From: Acidimicrobiales bacterium
GTDB taxonomy: Bacteria > Actinomycetota > Acidimicrobiia > Acidimicrobiales > SZUA-35
Assembly (NCBI GenBank): GCA_020628065.1
Contig: JAHDFR010000003.1
Coordinates: forward strand, 54,406-88,978
DNA: 34,573 nucleotides
Reading direction: 5' to 3'
Below the pieces are notes generated by a model. The model had not been told where the DNA came from. It was given only the letters and a program-made list of their open reading frames with translations, and ran no database searches. The first letter of the stretch is position 1, and every line of letters starts with the position of its first letter. Shown here piece by piece: positions 8,688 through 17,123 of the stretch. Both the position numbers and the translations under genes were made by a program.

Positions 8688-9850
8688 CTCCGCTGGACGC
8701 CGGTGAAGAACACTCCGACCCGGGGGAGACGACCGTCCCGGCCAGGCAGCTCCTTTATCCCCGAACCCACGGATACCAAACCGGCCAGGCCGGCGGTGGC
8801 GGTGGCAGTAGCCGGAATGCCGGTGATGGTTGTGGCCGTGGCGTTGACGGCGACGACTGTCGACTCCGGGGCCACGACCGGATGACCACCACTACGGTGG
8901 GTTTCGGACAGCAGTGGCAGCCAGTCGTAGGTGATGTCGTCCAGAATCCCGTCAGCTGCGCTGTGAGGATCGTCCCACGGCCACATGTAATCCGAGGCGT
9001 TGGCGGCCGCGGCGTCGAAGTTGAATGCCGGTGACAGGCGATCCCAGGCCCGGGCCAGGGGAGCGCACCCTTCGGCCTGAACCGGGTACAACGCCGCCTC
9101 GGGTATTGCCCTCGACACGGCGGTAGCCAATGCTCCGCCCCCAACTTGGATAAAGATGGCGTCAAGGCCGCCGCCGGTCTGATCAGCCGTCTCCCATCCC
9201 AATGTGCGTCCCCCATCGAAGGTTGACGGGGTGTCGGTGCCTTGCACACTAAATGGTCGGGCTCCATTCGAGGCCGCCTCGGAGAACCGCAAATAGGCCG
9301 GGTCGCCGGCTTCGCCCTCTCTTCGAGGGCAGCGACGAACATCGGCCCCCAAATCACCGAGTCGGGCGACAATCGTGTCGTCAGCCCACTCCGGAACGAA
9401 GACCAGAAGACGCCGCTTCATGGCCGCGGCCACAATGCCGGCGGCCATAGCGGCGTTCCCGCAGCTGGCGATGGCCAGGGGCGCCGTGCTACCGAGTGAC
9501 TCAGCACTGTTCACGAGCGAGTCGACGGCCATGTGAATGGCCACTCCGAACAGATGTCGTGACTTGTGCGAGCCGCTGACGTTGCCGGTGTCGTCCTTGA
9601 TCCACAACTCAACCGGGAGATCGAGGGCCGAAGCCAGCTCCGATCCGTCTACCACCGGAGTCTCGCTGAACCCATGGCCGTCAACGTCAGCCACTGCGGC
9701 ATCCAGAGTGGATACAACCTCGACGAACTGGTCGTCGCTCAGATGACCGTGGCGAACGGCCTGATACGAATCGAGCCGCTGACGGTACCTCAGAAACGGA
9801 TTGGTTTCCCGATTCGACTCAGCCACAGAACTAGTCGGTGAGTCAGCCAT
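8684..9850 (-). CDS. Fold-type II PLP-dependent enzyme (threonine synthase/diaminopropionate ammonia-lyase-like)
   Basis: 388 aa; PLP-lysine context [45 protein letters not shown]. Confidence 0.75.
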   Translation of the reverse strand: MADSPTSSVAESNRETNPFLRYRQRLDSYQAVRHGHLSDDQFVEVVSTLDAAVADVDGHGFSETPVVDGSELASALDLPVELWIKDDTGNVSGSHKSRHLFGVAIHMAVDSLVNSAESLGSTAPLAIASCGNAAMAAGIVAAAMKRRLLVFVPEWADDTIVARLGDLGADVRRCPRREGEAGDPAYLRFSEAASNGARPFSVQGTDTPSTFDGGRTLGWETADQTGGGLDAIFIQVGGGALATAVSRAIPEAALYPVQAEGCAPLARAWDRLSPAFNFDAAAANASDYMWPWDDPHSAADGILDDITYDWLPLLSETHRSGGHPVVAPESTVVAVNATATTITGIPATATATAGLAGLVSVGSGIKELPGRDGRLPRVGVFFTGVQRS

Positions 9851-11426
9851 GGGAGGCGCCGGTGGCGTCGTTGAACTCCTTAATCATCTCGTCCCAGCGG
9901 TCGACCAGCGGTCGCAAACCGCCCCACCACGCCTGGTCCCGTCGCCGCTCAAAGTCGGGGATGGATACGCCCTGCTGTTCGACCCACGTGAAGTACCCGA
10001 GGTTGAAGACTCTGTCCCGCTCAACCTCATCCATTTCTCTGGCATGGACGGTGACGGTGTTGTCGGTGTCGACCGCCGCCAGGTGCTCCTCGAAGACCCG
10101 GTGGGCGTCGGCATCTTCAAAACCGGCGGCGAAGTGGGTTGACATGACCTTCTCCCGCTCCGAGTTGTACAGCTCAGATCCGTCGGTGGCCACCGAAACG
10201 ATGACGTCGTCCGGTCCCAGGTTCCAGGCCTTGGCTGCTTTGATGGCAGCCAGTGTGTTGCAGATCGAGGAGTACCCCATGTCGACCAGCATCGGTACCA
10301 GTGCTTCGTGGACGCCCCGTTCGGCCAGGACCCGTTTGCCGGCCGGGGTGTTGAACAGCACATCAAGCTGATCGGTGGACTGGTCGCTGACCGCCACCAC
10401 CATGTCGGTGTTGGTGACGTTGTGGATCAGCGGAATGTGCTTGTCGCCGATGCCTTGGATGTTGTGGTCCCCAAAGCCGTTGTAGAGCATGGTGGGGACC
10501 TGCAGGGCCTCGACGGCCACAATGCGAGCGTCTTGAGCGTCTTTCAGATAGTCGCCCGCCCCCAGCGTTCCCGCCGACCCGGAGGCCGACACGAACGCAG
10601 CCAGACGACCTGGTCGCTCGACGGTGACATGGCGGTAGACCGTCTCCAGCGCCGGGCCGGTTACGGCGTAGTGGCCCAGATGATTGGAGAACTCGCTGAA
10701 CTGATTGAGGATGACGTTGGCCGGATCCTCGGCCAGTCGGTTGCACTCGTCATAGATTTCCTTGACGTTGCTTTCGGTTCCGTAGGTCCGGATCACATCG
10801 TCGGGGTGATCGATCCAACGGTCCAGCCACTCGAACCGTTCCCGGCTCATGCCTTCCGGTAGTACGGCCACCCCGCGGCAACCCATGATCTTGGAAATGG
10901 CGATGCCGCCTCGGGCGTAGTTGCCGGTGGAAGGCCAGATGGCTCGACCGCTGGTGGGGTCGAACCGGCCGGTTACCAGGCGGGCCACCAGACACGAGTA
11001 GGCGGCCAGCACTTTGTGGGCCCGGATCATGGGGAAGCGGTTGCCGAAGGCCAGGACGATTCTGGCCTCCACGCCGGTCAATTCCGACGGCAGCTCAATG
11101 TGGTCGGGTACGTCGACGAAGCCGGGATAGTTGTGTCCGGCCGGATCGTCGGCATGTTGGTTGAACCAGTGGACCCGGAAGAGGTTTCGGGGGTCGGGAG
11201 CATCCTTTTCCACCTGGGCGAGAGCGCCCCTAATTGGTTCGGGAATCGTGGCCGGGTCGCGCAGTTGGGCGAAGGTCGGGAGCACAATGTTGTTGTCCCG
11301 AAATCTGGCCACAGCGTTGTCGTACGCCTGTTGGCCGGCAGGATCGAAGTCGCCGAATACGGCCAGTTGGCTTGCCTCACCCGAGGTCAGCCCATTCGAC
11401 TGGGATCCAGAGCTGGTAGTTGTCAT
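9843..11426 (-). CDS. Fold-type II PLP-dependent enzyme (cysteine-synthase-like), distinct from its neighbour
   Basis: 527 aa; [66 protein letters not shown]. Overlaps the following gene by 8 bp (ATGGCTGA). Confidence 0.72.
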   Translation of the reverse strand: MTTTSSGSQSNGLTSGEASQLAVFGDFDPAGQQAYDNAVARFRDNNIVLPTFAQLRDPATIPEPIRGALAQVEKDAPDPRNLFRVHWFNQHADDPAGHNYPGFVDVPDHIELPSELTGVEARIVLAFGNRFPMIRAHKVLAAYSCLVARLVTGRFDPTSGRAIWPSTGNYARGGIAISKIMGCRGVAVLPEGMSRERFEWLDRWIDHPDDVIRTYGTESNVKEIYDECNRLAEDPANVILNQFSEFSNHLGHYAVTGPALETVYRHVTVERPGRLAAFVSASGSAGTLGAGDYLKDAQDARIVAVEALQVPTMLYNGFGDHNIQGIGDKHIPLIHNVTNTDMVVAVSDQSTDQLDVLFNTPAGKRVLAERGVHEALVPMLVDMGYSSICNTLAAIKAAKAWNLGPDDVIVSVATDGSELYNSEREKVMSTHFAAGFEDADAHRVFEEHLAAVDTDNTVTVHAREMDEVERDRVFNLGYFTWVEQQGVSIPDFERRRDQAWWGGLRPLVDRWDEMIKEFNDATGASHG

Positions 11427-11435
11427 TGGGACAGA

Positions 11436-12491
11436 CTAGGGGAGATCTGCCAACTTGGACCACAAACGCCTTGCCGCCTCGGCCGCTTTGGCTTTGATCT
11501 CGGCACTGTCCACCCGGGTGGCGGCCCCGTCGGCCCACACCACCTCACCGTCGATTTCAACTCTGGTTGGTGCCACCTGCGTGGTGTAGGCCAGGCGCCA
11601 GGGGTCCATGACTTCGTAGTTCCAGGTGATGGTGTCTTCCAGCGCCTGGGGGAACAGCTGCCAGCCGGCTTCCAACCAGGCCCAGGCCAAGTCGGGGCCG
11701 AGGGTGACGTCGGACTCTCTGGACTTGACGAACGCCACTCGAAACTCGTCCAACATGTCACTGCCGATGCCGTCGGTCCCGAGGGCCACAGGCTGGTCGA
11801 ACCGCCAAGGTCGGGAGTAGCCGACGCCGTTGTTCATGTTGGACCGTGGATTATGGACGATCGTGCCGTCAAGACCGTGATCATCCGGCAGGTACACGCC
11901 GTGGATCAGGAGCCAGCGGTCGTTGCTGAGCCCCCTCAACCGTTGCCAGTCGTCCACTTCGCCTTCAGCCACGTGCACGTGGACGCCGACGTTGTGGCGG
12001 TCGGCCAGGTCAGCGGCGGCGGCAATGGTGTCGTCGCTACAAGTGAATGCGGCGTGCAGTCCCACCATGCCCAATCCGCCGGCCGACAGGAAGCGGTCGT
12101 TCTCGGCCAGTCCGGCTGCCGCTCCCTCCGGTCCGTGACGATCGGTGATGCCGTAGGCGCAGTTGACCCGCAGCCCGACTTCGGCGCAGGCGTCGGCGAT
12201 AACCGACAGCGAACCGTCAATGGCGTTGGGTGACTCGTGGTGGTCGATGACCGCCGTGCAGCCGGCCTCAAGGGCGGTGAGCGCCGCCAGCTTGGCCGAC
12301 CACTCGATGGTGTCGAGGTCAAGCGCACGGTCGAGGCGCCACCACACCAACTCAAGGATCTCGTTGAAGTCACTCGGAGTGCGAGGTGGAGCCGGCATTC
12401 CCCGGGCCAACGATGAGTAGAAGTGGTTGTGGGCACAAACCAGGCCCGGGGTTTGGTTCTCCGCCAGGTCGGTTCGCCCGGTGGCCGACAT
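11436..12491 (-). CDS. ssnA: SsnA-like amidohydrolase (chlorohydrolase/aminohydrolase family)
   Basis: 351 aa; PGLVCAHNHFYSSLARGM, ELVWWRLDRALD, GCTAVIDHHESPNAIDGSL, VGVHVHVAEGE, LIHGVYL, ALGTDGIGSDM. The ATG immediately follows the xdh TAG stop. Confidence 0.75.
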   Translation of the reverse strand: MSATGRTDLAENQTPGLVCAHNHFYSSLARGMPAPPRTPSDFNEILELVWWRLDRALDLDTIEWSAKLAALTALEAGCTAVIDHHESPNAIDGSLSVIADACAEVGLRVNCAYGITDRHGPEGAAAGLAENDRFLSAGGLGMVGLHAAFTCSDDTIAAAADLADRHNVGVHVHVAEGEVDDWQRLRGLSNDRWLLIHGVYLPDDHGLDGTIVHNPRSNMNNGVGYSRPWRFDQPVALGTDGIGSDMLDEFRVAFVKSRESDVTLGPDLAWAWLEAGWQLFPQALEDTITWNYEVMDPWRLAYTTQVAPTRVEIDGEVVWADGAATRVDSAEIKAKAAEAARRLWSKLADLP

Positions 12492-15146
12492 CTATTCCGT
12501 CCCCGGCACGGCACCGGCCCAGGCCGAAGCTCGTTCACGGTTTGACTCGTTGACCATGGGAAGCTCGTTGGGCCAGTCGTTCCCGGCGGCTCGGCGGGCG
12601 GCGGCCACCGCCCCGGCGGTCGGGACCAGGCCGATCTCACCGACGCCTTTGATGCCGTAGGGCGAGTTGGGCTCAGCCGACTCGACCAGAATCACGCTCA
12701 CCGGAGGCATGTCCTTTGGTCGGATGATGTCCAGGCTGCGCAGCGTGGCATTGGTCGGGCGGCCATCGGGGTCACAGGGAAAGCCCTCGGTCAAGGCATA
12801 CCCGAGACCCATGTGAACCGCCCCTTCAATCTGGCCTTCGCACAGCAGCGGGTTCACCGCCCGGCCCACATCATGGGCCGCTACCACATGGTCGATGTCG
12901 CCGGTCTCCGGGTCGATGACCACCAACTGGGCTGCGTACCCGAATGTCGAGTGGATGATGGGATTCTCCAAGCCGTCGGACAGCGAGTTCGTCCAGTCGA
13001 CCCGGTATTCGCCTTCGTAGTCGATGCCGACCTGGCAACCATCGGCCAGAGCTTTGGCGCAGGCGTCAGCCACCGAGCCGGCCCCCATCAGGGTGCCTCT
13101 GCTACCGGTGGTTTGGCCGGCTCCCAGCTCCCTGGTGGAGTCGACGATGACGTCGATGCGATCGGCCGGGATACCCAGTTCCTCGGTGGCCACTTGTTGA
13201 GCCACGGTGTGGATGCCCTGGCCCATCTCGGTCCAGCAGTGACGAACCTCTACCCGCCCGTTGTCGTTGAACCGGACCACGGCTTTGGCAATTTCCTTGA
13301 AACCGTTGCCCAGCCCGGAGTTCTTGAGGCCAAGGCCGACACCGACCGCTTTGCCGTCGGCCACCGCCTGGTCGTAGGCCGGTTTGACCGCATCCAGACA
13401 GGCCTGGGCCCCCAGGCATCCGTCGTCCATGATTTGGCCCGGGCCCCACACCACACCGGGGGAAATGACGTTGCGGTTCCGCATCTCCCAGCCGGAGATA
13501 CCAACGTTCTCGGCCAGGCGGTCCATGACCCCCTCCATGGCAAACTGCGCCTGGTTGGCGCCGAACCCTCGGAAGGCCCCACACACCGAATTGTTGGATC
13601 GGGCTGCGATGGCCTCGACGTCGATGTTGGGTACCACGTAGGGACCGCTGGCGTGACCGGCTGCTCGCTCCAGCACCTTCATGCCCACCGAGGCATACGG
13701 ACCGGAGTCGCCGATCATGCGGACCCGAAGCGCCGTCAGCTTGCCGTCGGCGTCACAACCCGCCTCATACGCCATCTTGATGGGATGGCGCTTGGCGTGA
13801 ATGAGCAGCGATTCTTCGCGGGTCAACGTGCAACGCACCGGCCGCTTCAGCAGCCATGAGGCCAGGGCGGTCTGAGCCTGGTTCGACATGTCCTCTTTGC
13901 CACCGAAGGCGCCACCGTTGGACACCAACTCGGTGACGACGACCGACGGGTCGAGGTCAAGAACCCGGGCGATGTCGTTGCGGTCATCCCAGATGCCCTG
14001 ACCACCGGTGAAGACCAAGAGGCGGTCGAAATCGGCCACCGGGCCGGGTTCTCCGGTGAGCGGTAGGGGTTGTCCGGCCGGTACCGGCAGGGCCAGGGTT
14101 GATTCCGGCTCCACGAAGGCGTGCTCAATACGTTGGGTCTGGAAGGTTTCGGTAACCACATGATCGGATGCAGCCAACGCTTCGGCCGTGGCTCCCCGCT
14201 GGTAGACCGAGGTGGAAAGCACGTTGCCGTCCAAACCCCACACGGCGTCCTCATCGGAAGCGACGTTGGCCACCGGGTCGACCATTGGAGCGAGAACGTC
14301 GTAGGTCACCTCAACCAGGGCCGCCGCCTGGCGGGCGGTGGCTGCGCTGTCGGCCACCACCAGGGCCAGCACGTCACCGAGATAAGAGGTGCGGCCGCCG
14401 ACCGGGATGAAGATTGGCCAGTCTTTGTGAATCAGGCCGCAGCGCAATTCGCCGGGAACATCGGCAGCGGTAAAGACCCGCTCAACGCCCGGTACCGCTT
14501 CGGCTGCGCTGGTATTGATGGCCACGATGTCGGCCCGGGCGTGATCGGACAGGTGGAACACGCCGTGAAGGAGACCGTCGGGGTACATGTCGTCGATGAA
14601 GGGTCGACTGCCCAATGTGAGTGGCTGAGCCTCGTACTTGATACCTCGCGAACCCACCCCTTTGGGCTGCATGGCAACCGGCGTTTCACCAGCGGCCAAC
14701 GTCTCCACCGCATCGAGAATCTTCACGTATCCGGTGCAACGACACAGGTGGGCGCCAAGCAGCCGGGAAGCGTCGTCTCGGGTGAGGTCCGAACCCTTCT
14801 TCGCCGCCTTATCCAGCATGGCTTTGGTTCGCATGACGATGCCGGGCGTACAGAAGCCGCATTGGAGGGCGCCGTGGGCGGCAAAGGCGGCGGCCATGGC
14901 TTCGGACTCGGCCGGTTCCAAGCCCTCGACCGTTGTTATCTCGGTGCCCTCAACCTTGGTCATCGGTACCTGGCAGGCCACCCGGGCCTTGCCATCGATC
15001 AGAACAGTGCAGCAGCCGCACTGGCCTGATGGGGCGCAGCCGTCTTTGGGCGAGATGACACCCAATTCGTTTCGCAAGGCGGCCAGTAGGTGCTCGTGCT
15101 CGGCCGATGCGGAAACCGGACTCCCGTTTAACAAAAAGTCAGTCAT
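12492..15146 (-). CDS. XdhD-like molybdenum hydroxylase: N-terminal 2Fe-2S domains fused to the molybdopterin-binding domain, no FAD domain
   Basis: 884 aa; CAPSGQCGCCTVLIDGKARVAC, CGFCTPGIVMRTKAML, CRCTGYVKILDAV, then xanthine-dehydrogenase large-domain motifs FTGGQGIWDDRNDIARVL, GGAFGGKEDMSNQ, GAFRGFGANQAQFAMEGVMD, WTEMGQGIHTVAQQVATEELG. Confidence 0.88.
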   Translation of the reverse strand: MTDFLLNGSPVSASAEHEHLLAALRNELGVISPKDGCAPSGQCGCCTVLIDGKARVACQVPMTKVEGTEITTVEGLEPAESEAMAAAFAAHGALQCGFCTPGIVMRTKAMLDKAAKKGSDLTRDDASRLLGAHLCRCTGYVKILDAVETLAAGETPVAMQPKGVGSRGIKYEAQPLTLGSRPFIDDMYPDGLLHGVFHLSDHARADIVAINTSAAEAVPGVERVFTAADVPGELRCGLIHKDWPIFIPVGGRTSYLGDVLALVVADSAATARQAAALVEVTYDVLAPMVDPVANVASDEDAVWGLDGNVLSTSVYQRGATAEALAASDHVVTETFQTQRIEHAFVEPESTLALPVPAGQPLPLTGEPGPVADFDRLLVFTGGQGIWDDRNDIARVLDLDPSVVVTELVSNGGAFGGKEDMSNQAQTALASWLLKRPVRCTLTREESLLIHAKRHPIKMAYEAGCDADGKLTALRVRMIGDSGPYASVGMKVLERAAGHASGPYVVPNIDVEAIAARSNNSVCGAFRGFGANQAQFAMEGVMDRLAENVGISGWEMRNRNVISPGVVWGPGQIMDDGCLGAQACLDAVKPAYDQAVADGKAVGVGLGLKNSGLGNGFKEIAKAVVRFNDNGRVEVRHCWTEMGQGIHTVAQQVATEELGIPADRIDVIVDSTRELGAGQTTGSRGTLMGAGSVADACAKALADGCQVGIDYEGEYRVDWTNSLSDGLENPIIHSTFGYAAQLVVIDPETGDIDHVVAAHDVGRAVNPLLCEGQIEGAVHMGLGYALTEGFPCDPDGRPTNATLRSLDIIRPKDMPPVSVILVESAEPNSPYGIKGVGEIGLVPTAGAVAAARRAAGNDWPNELPMVNESNRERASAWAGAVPGTE

Positions 15147-15412
15147 GTCACATCCGATTCCAGTGAGAGAAATCCGCTTCCACGTTGGCCGACGCCAACA
15201 GCGGAAACGGGGTGATGTCGATTGCCCGCGGCCGGGGAACCGGCAGCAACCCGCCGAAGGTCACCTCTTGACCACAGAATCATCCATAAGCTATCGGCCG
15301 TTAAAGGATCTGTAAAGCTCCGCTCCTGTCAGCCGGTGGCGAAGTTTTCTGCCCACACTGTTAATGATTCGGAACAATCCGGACCCTGTACGGATGCATG
15401 CGAGTGACAGCT

Positions 15413-15973
15413 ATGACCGAACGATCACAGTCAGACCAGTGGGAGCCGCAAGGGTGGCAGTCGGAACCCCGGCAACAACCCGACGCCGCCTCAACGGAAC
15501 AACAGCATCGGCTTGTCGAGGCCGCCTACCGGCGAGAGCACGAACGTCTATGGCGTTCGCTCTATGCCTTCACCGGCGACCCTGACGTAGCATCTGATGC
15601 CGCGGCTGAAACGGTTAGCCAGGCCTTGCGCCATCGGTCTGAACTCAGAGATCCGGCCGCCTGGATGTGGCGGACGGCTTTCAAGGTCGCCTCCGGCATG
15701 CTGGCCGGTCGAAGCCGGCACCTGCAACTGGTGCCGAGTGAAGATGGCGGCTCGCTTGAGGGTGAAGTGGCAGTGGACAGCGGCTCCATGGTCGAGTTCC
15801 TGGACTTGTTGAAGACGCTCTCCGATCAGCAGCGGGCCATCGTGATACTTCGATACGCCGGTGGCTTCACCGCAGTTGACATTGCCGGTCTGCTGGGTAC
15901 GTCACCAAACACCGTTCGCGTGCAGCTCCACCGGGCTCAGGCCCATCTACGGGAAAGGATCGATTTACGATGA
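15413..15973 (+). CDS. Sigma-70 family (ECF/SigE-like) RNA polymerase sigma factor
   Basis: Track ORF 15398..15973, alternative ATG at 15413. C-terminal region 4: LLKTLSDQQRAIVILRYAGGFTAVDIAGLLGTSPNTVRVQLHRAQAHLRERI; N-terminal region-2-like segment RREHERLWRSLYAFTGDPDVASDAAAETV. Confidence 0.82.
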   Translation: MTERSQSDQWEPQGWQSEPRQQPDAASTEQQHRLVEAAYRREHERLWRSLYAFTGDPDVASDAAAETVSQALRHRSELRDPAAWMWRTAFKVASGMLAGRSRHLQLVPSEDGGSLEGEVAVDSGSMVEFLDLLKTLSDQQRAIVILRYAGGFTAVDIAGLLGTSPNTVRVQLHRAQAHLRERIDLR

Positions 15974-16998
15974 CCAACCAAACCCAGGACCCCAGCGACC
16001 CCGATGAGGGCGAAAGTGTCGGCACTCCGCCCACAGATCCGATGATTGCCGAGCGGTTCAGTCAGCTGGACAGCGTTGCTGCACCGCCGGCTGAAGCCAT
16101 TCTCGACCAGGCCGACGGAGAGACTCTGGTACCGGTCGGTGCGGCAGCCTCGACAGTCGGTGCCACCTCGGCGGTTGCGTCTCCTTCGCCACTCGGCGGT
16201 GTCACTCCATATCGGGTGGTGGCCGCGGCCGCAGCCGCGGTTGTGTTGGCAGTGGGAGCAGTCGCGCTCTCCAGCCGCGGTGGGGACACAGTCGGCACCG
16301 ACGAAGTAGCTGGTGAGGCGGTAGTCGAGGCTGATGCCGATGACACCGCCCAGCAAGACGATGACGACGGGTTGACCAGCCAGGTGGTGGACGACGATCC
16401 GGAAGAACCGGCGGACGTGATGACAGAAGAGACCTCCGACGAAGACGCCTCGCTGGAGGACGACTCGCCCGACGGCGAAGATGACGACGCCGGCGTCCTG
16501 GTCATTGAAGATGACGACGAGTCAGGGGACGACGGGTCCGATACCGGTGACGAATCAGCGGTGCCGACCACGCTGGCCGACCCCGATGACGAATCCGAAG
16601 GCGGTGCTGACGCCGAGCCTGAAGACGAGATGCCAGAAGAGCCGGCCGATGAGCTGCCACCGCCCACGACCGAACCGGTTGATTCCGGTGGCTCGGCTGA
16701 CACGACCCGGATCAGCGGGCTGGTAACCGAGGTCATGGTCGACTGTCAAAGCCACCAGGTTCTTGGTGACAATGGCAAAGTTGAAGACACAGGAGCAGTC
16801 ACCTGCGACGGAGGTTCGTTCATCGTTGTGAACGGAACCCGTATCTTTACCTCGGCCGGATTCACCGCTGCCGAGTTCTACTGGGACAAGCACAATCCGA
16901 AGTTGCGGCCCGGACTTAACGTTTCCGTTGTCGCCGCTCCCATCGCCGGTGGCCCGCTCGGTCTGGCTTGCGATGAGTGCGGGGTTCGCATCGGCTGA
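15970..16998 (+). CDS. Putative sigma-associated membrane protein (anti-sigma-like) with a long Asp/Glu-rich linker and a small C-terminal domain
   Basis: Overlaps the sigma gene stop by 4 bp (ATGA). One predicted TM (YRVVAAAAAAVVLAVGAVALSS), a D/E-rich stretch of about 120 aa, and C-terminal RISGLVTEVMVDCQSHQVLGDNGKVEDTGAVTCDGGSFIVVNGTRIFTSAGFTAAEF...CDECGVRIG. Confidence 0.65.
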   Translation: MTNQTQDPSDPDEGESVGTPPTDPMIAERFSQLDSVAAPPAEAILDQADGETLVPVGAAASTVGATSAVASPSPLGGVTPYRVVAAAAAAVVLAVGAVALSSRGGDTVGTDEVAGEAVVEADADDTAQQDDDDGLTSQVVDDDPEEPADVMTEETSDEDASLEDDSPDGEDDDAGVLVIEDDDESGDDGSDTGDESAVPTTLADPDDESEGGADAEPEDEMPEEPADELPPPTTEPVDSGGSADTTRISGLVTEVMVDCQSHQVLGDNGKVEDTGAVTCDGGSFIVVNGTRIFTSAGFTAAEFYWDKHNPKLRPGLNVSVVAAPIAGGPLGLACDECGVRIG

Positions 16999-17025
16999 GC
17001 CGGTCGGCAGTCGAAATCAAAACTG

Positions 17026-17057
17026 AAGTGGCCCCCACCAAATGGTGGGGGCCACTT
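17026..17057. terminator. Hairpin terminator between convergent genes
   Basis: aagtggcccccacca / aa / tggtgggggccactt: 15-nt perfectly complementary arms, between the + gene ending at 16998 and the - gene ending at 17124. The minus-strand read-out continues cagttttgattt. Confidence 0.7.
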
Positions 17058-17123
17058 GCGTTCACCGAACGCTTGGTCCTAACGCCGATTGTCGCAACCG
17101 GCTGCCGGTGGAAGACCGGCTGC

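Noticed and set aside
11016-12233. 405-aa plus-strand ORF
   Set aside because: Antisense to the PLP enzyme and SsnA genes, spanning both; composition shadows the opposite frame.
12489-12497. Programmed amber readthrough as an established feature
   Set aside because: The arrangement is real but readthrough is only a hypothesis; ordinary stop-start coupling explains it, so it is listed as a finding, not as a fused CDS.
12813-15029. Plus-strand ORFs of 348 aa (12813..13859) and 302 aa (14121..15029)
   Set aside because: Antisense shadows of the xdh gene, which has strong 2Fe-2S and Mo-hydroxylase motifs.
16062-16736. 224-aa Ser-rich minus-strand ORF
   Set aside because: Reverse complement of the Asp/Glu-rich linker (GAC/GAT/GAA codons read as Ser-rich strings); not independent coding evidence.
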